From: Bacteroidales bacterium
GTDB lineage: Bacteria > Bacteroidota > Bacteroidia > Bacteroidales > UBA1402
Reading direction: 5' to 3'
Length of the DNA stretch: 11,037 nucleotides
NCBI GenBank assembly: GCA_023230125.1
Contig: JALNXZ010000034.1
Location: 1 to 11,037, forward strand
Shown here: piece by piece, positions 7,097-11,037 of the stretch
How the letters are laid out: the number at the start of each line of letters is the position of its first letter
Position numbering within the stretch: the first letter of the stretch is position 1
Position numbers and translations under genes: made by a program
The notes under the pieces: model-generated
Told to the model about the DNA's origin: nothing
Seen by the model: only the letters and a program-made list of their open reading frames with translations
Database searches by the model: none

Positions 7097-8517
7097 TCAG
7101 AAGCTTGTTTTTTACACACAACCAATCCATAATATGCTAATATTATAAATGCTATTGCCGGGATCCAATAAGCAAACGCTATACTTCCAGATTGGTCTGA
7201 CAAAATACCTTGTAACTGGGTCAATACTGCTGCACCTGCTATAGCCATAACCATTCCTGCCCCACCTATTTTTGTATCTTCGCCAAGACCTGCAATCCCT
7301 GTACTGTAAATTGTTGGAAACATCAGTGACATACATCCGGAGATGCCCATCAGACTATAGACACCAAAACGTCCTTCGGCATAAATAGTAATAATGGAAA
7401 ATATTACTGCACAAACAGCCAATACGGAGAGAATATTCCTTGGCTTAAAATATTTCATCAAAGCTGTACATATAAACCGTGCAACCACAAAAAGAATCAG
7501 TGACATAATATAGTAAGTTGCAGCAGCTTGTTCTGCTGTCCGAGGCAACAAGGCATCAAGACCTACCTTCTCACAAAAAAAATAAAACCCTTGTGCAACG
7601 GGTTCAACACCGCGCAAGGTCTTGGTTATAGCTTCTGTTGTTTGATTTTCACCAAGTTGAGCAATAGCGGCATCAAAATGCAATTGTTGCATAGCGTATC
7701 TGATAACAAACGACCATACAGCAATTTGAGCTCCAACATAAAAAAATTGTGCAACAACTCCCCATACATAGTTCTTGTTTTTCATGAGCCTACGCAATGT
7801 TGGAAAGAAGTTGAAACTTTTGTCATCTTCTTTCAGATTTGGCATCTTGGTAAAGAAGATTGCCAATAGCAGAACCAGCATGACACATCCCAATATTACA
7901 TAAGTTGTTGTTACTGCATTAAGCTCTCCGTTTTGAATATTAGTCAGTTCCTGAGCCGGAAGAGCTGCACGTTCTACAGCACCCTTTGCGTTAAGCTTGG
8001 ATAAAATGAAAATCTGACTGATGACGACCCCGGTAATGGCACCAAATGGATTGAATGATTGTGAGAAATTAAGACGCCGAGTAGCTGTCTCTTGAGGCCC
8101 TATTGCACATATATACGAGTTGGTAGAAGTTTCAAGTACAGAAAGTCCTGCAAAAAGGATAAATATAGCAAACAAATACATATAGAAGCTTAAACCAATG
8201 TTCGTTTGAGAACATATCATAGCAGGATAAAACATGATCGCACCCAACGCATACATACCCAATCCAAGCATTACACCGGATTTGTAAGTATATTTTTTGA
8301 TGAATAATGCCCCCGGTATGGCAAAACAACCATAGCCCAAAAGGTAACATACCACCTGAATCCATGCTGTCTTGGAATCCGAAAAACTCATGATTCTTTT
8401 AAATGTTGCAAGCATGGTGTCCGTCAGATTGTTTGGTATTGCCCAAGCAAAAAAGAGTGTTGAAAGGAGTATAAATGGGAATATGATTCCTTTGGGTATT
8501 AATCGTGATTTTTCCAT
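7093..8517 (-). CDS. fucP: FucP-family MFS sugar:proton symporter
   Basis: The 474-residue, very hydrophobic protein shows about 12 membrane segments and belongs to the FHS/FucP branch of the major facilitator superfamily. The acidic residues essential in E. coli FucP (Asp46 and Glu135) are matched by Asp33 in AIPNNLTD and Glu129 in GLSVLETSTNSYI. Further family marks are QVVCYLLGYGCFAIPGALF (54-72), the RLNFSQSFNPFGAI segment and GLGEDTKIGGAGMVMAIAGAA near the end. It is longer than E. coli FucP (438), mostly through extended loops around residues 175-205 and 283-330. It should import a monosaccharide across the inner membrane. Known family substrates include L-fucose, L-galactose, D-arabinose, L-arabinose, glucose and galactose, so the exact sugar cannot be read from sequence; the neighbouring FucI and AraB-type enzymes favour an arabinose- or fucose-like aldose. 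It is 27 bases after the lipoprotein gene and its stop codon overlaps the kinase start. Confidence 0.9.
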   Translation of the reverse strand: MEKSRLIPKGIIFPFILLSTLFFAWAIPNNLTDTMLATFKRIMSFSDSKTAWIQVVCYLLGYGCFAIPGALFIKKYTYKSGVMLGLGMYALGAIMFYPAMICSQTNIGLSFYMYLFAIFILFAGLSVLETSTNSYICAIGPQETATRRLNFSQSFNPFGAITGVVISQIFILSKLNAKGAVERAALPAQELTNIQNGELNAVTTTYVILGCVMLVLLLAIFFTKMPNLKEDDKSFNFFPTLRRLMKNKNYVWGVVAQFFYVGAQIAVWSFVIRYAMQQLHFDAAIAQLGENQTTEAITKTLRGVEPVAQGFYFFCEKVGLDALLPRTAEQAAATYYIMSLILFVVARFICTALMKYFKPRNILSVLAVCAVIFSIITIYAEGRFGVYSLMGISGCMSLMFPTIYSTGIAGLGEDTKIGGAGMVMAIAGAAVLTQLQGILSDQSGSIAFAYWIPAIAFIILAYYGLVVCKKQASE

Positions 8518-8525
8518 TAGACTTT

Positions 8526-8541
8526 AAGAATATAAGAATAT
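8526..8541 (-). repeat. Tandem duplicated octamer in the lipoprotein-transporter gap
   Basis: AAGAATAT occurs twice head to tail (8526-8533 and 8534-8541) and fills most of the 27-base spacer. On the coding strand it reads ATATTCTT twice, just upstream of the transporter ATG. It looks like a small slippage duplication; copy number could alter spacer length, but no function is evident. Confidence 0.45.
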
Positions 8542-8544
8542 GTT

Positions 8545-9762
8545 TTACTGGTATTTGACAATGATATCTTTCAAATCAATATTGAAAAGGACTCGAACTA
8601 TTTCTGAAAGCTCAGATTCTTCTCCACATAAATGAACAACACTCTGAATATGTTGCATATATTGCCCGGGAGCAAGTTCAGCACCAGGTGACGAGGTCTC
8701 AATCTCATAAAACGGTCCCATAATGGAACCATCTTCTACCGGGCCGTCGTTATAAGCGTTTATGACGTCTCCGTTAAACGGATCTGATTGCTCTCCCCAT
8801 TTTGAATTTACATAGCTTTGCGTCCCTGAAGGAGTCGAGCACCATAACAAGGTAAGAACCTTCTTTTGAGAATCGTAACTTCCACAAATTCCCTTGCATC
8901 GTTCTGATGGAATCCCGATTTTACTGCGATATTTTCCGTCAATTTTAAAAAAAGCCATTCCATTTTCAACGATAAGTCGGTCAGAAGGCACTTTGCCAAA
9001 ATAATCATCATTAACAATGGTGCCCTCAGCATCCGTCTCATAAGGTATAAATACAGTCGTTGTCGGGGAAGGATTGAACATCCCCAAAAGCCAGATCGAG
9101 AGTAAACCGCCCTCTTTTGTCCATGCCTGATCGCCTTTATTCTCTATTTTGTTATCCGTTTGATAACCTACTGACTTAATGGCATTTGAAAGTTTAAGAT
9201 GAAGCATCTTTGAAATCTGTTCTTTAGACAACAGAGAAATGGTACGCTCAATGCCTACTTTGAATTTGGTACCTGAAGCATTGGTCAAAGATGTTTCTTT
9301 TTTAAATTTCAAACTATTCTTGCTACTGCTTACCAAATCATATTTTTCCGTATCAATAGAGGAAGGGACCTTCCAATTTTCATAAATCTGCTCTTGATTT
9401 GGTTTAAAGTAAATTGAAAATGGACCACCTTCCGGTCCCATCCAAAAACGTTCTTCACCACCTACAGGATTAAATTGCGGGTTTATTTTTTTTGATTCAA
9501 TCAGTTTGTAATTAATCCAGCCAAAGCTGCCTCCTTTATCGCCTGTGGCAGTTGTTGTCATTACCCTACCTTGATAACCGGGTGCAACAAGTATTCTCGC
9601 CAAACCATCCTGACTTTCCAATTCAAGGCATTGAATGCCATTCTTTTCAAAAAAAGATTTGTCGTATCCGTATGTTCCCATTTCATCATTTTTTTTTGCA
9701 CATGAACATAAAGAAATAATACACATCAGTGTAATTATATTTTTTGTATAGTGTGACATCAT
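8545..9762 (-). CDS. DUF6786-like lipoprotein, galactose-mutarotase-like fold suspected
   Basis: The 405-residue protein begins MMSHYTK with a hydrophobic stretch and a lipobox LCSC (Cys21 lipidated), followed by AKKNDE. The charged residues just after the Cys may act as a Bacteroidetes surface-export signal, though this is weak. Conserved-looking blocks are DGLARILVAPGYQGRVMTTTA (52-72), GGSFGWIN (77-84), GGEERFWMGPEGGPFS (101-116), GGLLSIWLLGMFNPSP in the middle, and near the C-terminus NDGP, GPFYEIETSSP, LAPGQYMQHIQS. I recall these from DUF6786 proteins, which appear to have a beta-rich fold like aldose 1-epimerases. No biochemical activity is known to me. Either of the first two Met codons could be the start. 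The gene sits 11 bases after fucI and 27 before the symporter, so it probably handles the same sugar or its glycoside outside the inner membrane, as a binding protein, mutarotase-like enzyme or hydrolase/lyase. That role is inference. Confidence 0.75.
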   Translation of the reverse strand: MMSHYTKNIITLMCIISLCSCAKKNDEMGTYGYDKSFFEKNGIQCLELESQDGLARILVAPGYQGRVMTTTATGDKGGSFGWINYKLIESKKINPQFNPVGGEERFWMGPEGGPFSIYFKPNQEQIYENWKVPSSIDTEKYDLVSSSKNSLKFKKETSLTNASGTKFKVGIERTISLLSKEQISKMLHLKLSNAIKSVGYQTDNKIENKGDQAWTKEGGLLSIWLLGMFNPSPTTTVFIPYETDAEGTIVNDDYFGKVPSDRLIVENGMAFFKIDGKYRSKIGIPSERCKGICGSYDSQKKVLTLLWCSTPSGTQSYVNSKWGEQSDPFNGDVINAYNDGPVEDGSIMGPFYEIETSSPGAELAPGQYMQHIQSVVHLCGEESELSEIVRVLFNIDLKDIIVKYQ

Positions 9763-9773
9763 ATTTACGTTTT

Positions 9774-11037
9774 TTATTTATAAATCGATCCGAAATTCTG
9801 ACAAGCTCTGAAATCTGAGCCTTCCAAATCCGAGCCAAAAGCATTCCAGGCAGTCGGACGGAAAATCTGATCTTCATCTACATTATGCATGCAAACGGGG
9901 ATGGACAGCATGGATGCCAACGAAATCAGATCGGCACCGATATGCCCAAAACTGATTGCGCCATGATTGGCTCCCCAATTGTTCATCACGGAATAAACAT
10001 CCTTGAAGCGTCCGCAGCCAGTTACTCTTGGAACAAAGAAAGTAGAGGGCCAGGTTCTGTCCGTTCTCTTGTCGATGATATCAAAAACCTCTTCCGGGAA
10101 TGTGGCACTCCAACCTTCTGCAATTTGAAGAACAGGACCAAGTCCTTTAACCAGATTCAAACGACTCATGGTCATCGGCATCCCAGATTTTGTAAGGAAT
10201 TTTGACGAAAAGCCTCCCCCTCTGAAATATTCCAGGGAACCCGGATGCCATTTTGTCGCACCCAACATTTTTTCGACCTCTTCTTCGGATATCTCCCAGA
10301 ATGGTTTCATCACCGGATTGCCTTTTTCGTCCGTTTGCTGACCCGTTCCATCCAATGTACAAGAGCCTGAATTGATGAGGTGTATGGCTCCGTCAGCCAA
10401 CAGTCCTTCAGGTTTCCACCCACTGACACGTTCTATGGCTTCCGGACTCCAATAAGTACGGACATCAGCAAAAATTTGAGCCCTGTTGGTCAACAATTGA
10501 TTGAGCAACATGCTCATTCCGTTCAAATGATCATCCTCTGTGGCAAAAGTAAACGGAGCACGAATACCGTTCCAATCGAAAGAGGTATTGAGCATCGCTT
10601 CTGAGAAGTCGCCATTCGGCAAGAAATCCGTCCATTGACGTTGGCCTTGAAAACCACCGGCTATGGCGTTATGTCCAAGTGCTTCTTCACCATAACCGAT
10701 TTCATTGAGTTTCGGATTTCCTATCATCAAATCTCTCATGATGATGGTCATCTTCACAACAAATTCCCAATCTTTATCTTTTTGTTCCCTACTCTTTTTT
10801 ATTCGAGCAGGATTATAATCTTCTCCTTCATTTGCCATACAATGTCTTTTTGTCCATTCCATCGCATGCTCAAATTCAGCCTTGTCGTAGATTTCAAGTT
10901 GAATCCGACGAAGGATTTCAGAGCAATCCACAGATTCCGTTCTCATACCGAAATATTCCTGCAACAATTCCGGATTGACAATGGAACCGGCTATCCCCAT
11001 AGCAACAGATCCGATGCCTAAATAAGATTTTCCTCTC
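9774..11037 (-). CDS. fucI: L-fucose/D-arabinose isomerase, 5' truncated
   Basis: The frame runs to the right edge: codons before the Met at 11000 read RGKSYLGIGSVA, continuing the FucI motif KSYLxIGxVxMGIAGSIVNP, so that Met is internal. About 420 residues are visible and roughly the first 170 lie outside. The rest aligns with E. coli FucI (591 residues) to its C-terminus: EEALGHNAIAGGFQGQRQWTD, FDWNGIRAPF, FADVRTYWSPEAIERVSG, HLINSGSCTLDGTG, EYFRGGGFSSKFLT, GLGPVLQIAEGWSATFP, VYSVMNNWGANHG, FRACQNFGSIYK. Counting from the internal Met, Glu155 (codon at 10536-10538), Asp179 (10464-10466) and His346 (9963-9965) match the Mn-binding Glu337, Asp361 and His528 of the E. coli enzyme with a constant offset of 182. 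The enzyme interconverts aldoses and ketoses in the cytoplasm: L-fucose to L-fuculose and D-arabinose to D-ribulose. It is the first visible gene of the operon. With an AraB-type kinase and no FucA or FucK nearby, D-arabinose is the favoured substrate here. Confidence 0.95.
   Translation of the reverse strand, partial: RGKSYLGIGSVAMGIAGSIVNPELLQEYFGMRTESVDCSEILRRIQLEIYDKAEFEHAMEWTKRHCMANEGEDYNPARIKKSREQKDKDWEFVVKMTIIMRDLMIGNPKLNEIGYGEEALGHNAIAGGFQGQRQWTDFLPNGDFSEAMLNTSFDWNGIRAPFTFATEDDHLNGMSMLLNQLLTNRAQIFADVRTYWSPEAIERVSGWKPEGLLADGAIHLINSGSCTLDGTGQQTDEKGNPVMKPFWEISEEEVEKMLGATKWHPGSLEYFRGGGFSSKFLTKSGMPMTMSRLNLVKGLGPVLQIAEGWSATFPEEVFDIIDKRTDRTWPSTFFVPRVTGCGRFKDVYSVMNNWGANHGAISFGHIGADLISLASMLSIPVCMHNVDEDQIFRPTAWNAFGSDLEGSDFRACQNFGSIYK

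Larger units (their letters stand above)
4205..11037 (-). other. Putative pentose/furanoside utilisation operon (fucI - DUF6786 - fucP - araB - GH172)
   Basis: Five minus-strand genes follow one another with gaps of 11, 27, -4 and 6 bases, too short for independent promoters and terminators. Together they encode a periplasmic glycosidase, a lipoprotein, a sugar symporter, an aldose-ketose isomerase and a ketopentose kinase. The operon promoter and any regulator lie beyond the right edge. No SusC/SusD pair, aldolase or 4-epimerase gene is in the window. The left end abuts a convergent gene after only 22 bases, with no clear terminator. Confidence 0.8.

Noticed and set aside
5378..10999. Classical L-fucose or L-arabinose operon
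   Set aside because: Not excluded, but an L-fucose operon should show FucK-type kinase and FucA, and an L-arabinose operon AraA and AraD; only one enzyme of each set is present.
9774..11000. Complete isomerase starting at the Met at 11000
   Set aside because: The twelve codons upstream continue the conserved FucI sequence to the edge, and about 170 N-terminal residues would be missing, so the gene is cut by the window rather than starting there.
10635..11021. 128-residue plus-strand open frame across fucI
   Set aside because: It is antisense to highly conserved isomerase sequence and is a shadow frame.
1..11037. CRISPR array, tRNA/rRNA genes, insertion sequence or prophage genes
   Set aside because: No regularly spaced repeats, no cloverleaf or rRNA-like stretch, and no transposase, integrase or phage motifs were seen on either strand.

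Overview
The window looks like chromosomal DNA of a Bacteroidales-type bacterium (Bacteroides, Parabacteroides, Dysgonomonas or a relative). The reasons are the AT-rich composition, the lack of clear Shine-Dalgarno sequences before the starts, a good Bacteroides-type promoter (TTTG, 20 bp, TAnnTTTG) at 1163-1194, secreted proteins typical of the phylum, and a FucP-type sugar symporter. The exact genus cannot be read from the sequence.

Layout. Positions 1-981 (+) hold the C-terminal part of an FAD-dependent dehydrogenase of the COG2509 type, cut by the window edge. A 313-base AT-rich gap follows and carries the promoter. Positions 1295-4182 (+) hold two adjacent genes for exported proteins: a TPR protein with a beta-rich, possibly outer-membrane C-terminal domain, and an unrecognised secreted coiled-coil protein. 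They face, with a 22-base convergent gap, a five-gene cluster on the minus strand covering 4205 to the right edge.

In transcription order the minus-strand cluster is: L-fucose isomerase family (fucI, 5' end outside the window), a DUF6786-like lipoprotein, a FucP-family sugar:proton symporter, an AraB-type ribulokinase, and a secreted DUF2961/GH172 glycoside hydrolase. Spacings are 11, 27, -4 and 6 bases, so this is almost certainly one operon.

How the genes may work together. Neither aldolase (FucA) nor epimerase (AraD) is visible, and the isomerase and kinase come from two different classical pathways. FucI enzymes also convert D-arabinose to D-ribulose, AraB enzymes can phosphorylate D-ribulose on C5, and D-ribulose 5-phosphate enters the pentose phosphate pathway directly. 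GH172 is a family with characterised exo-D-arabinofuranosidases as well as an alpha-D-fructofuranosidase. The most economical reading is a D-arabinose/D-arabinofuranoside utilisation operon: periplasmic release by GH172, uptake by the FucP-like carrier, then isomerisation and phosphorylation. The DUF6786-like lipoprotein is the component without an assigned role. This reading is inference; L-fucose or L-arabinose use with missing enzymes encoded elsewhere is the main alternative.
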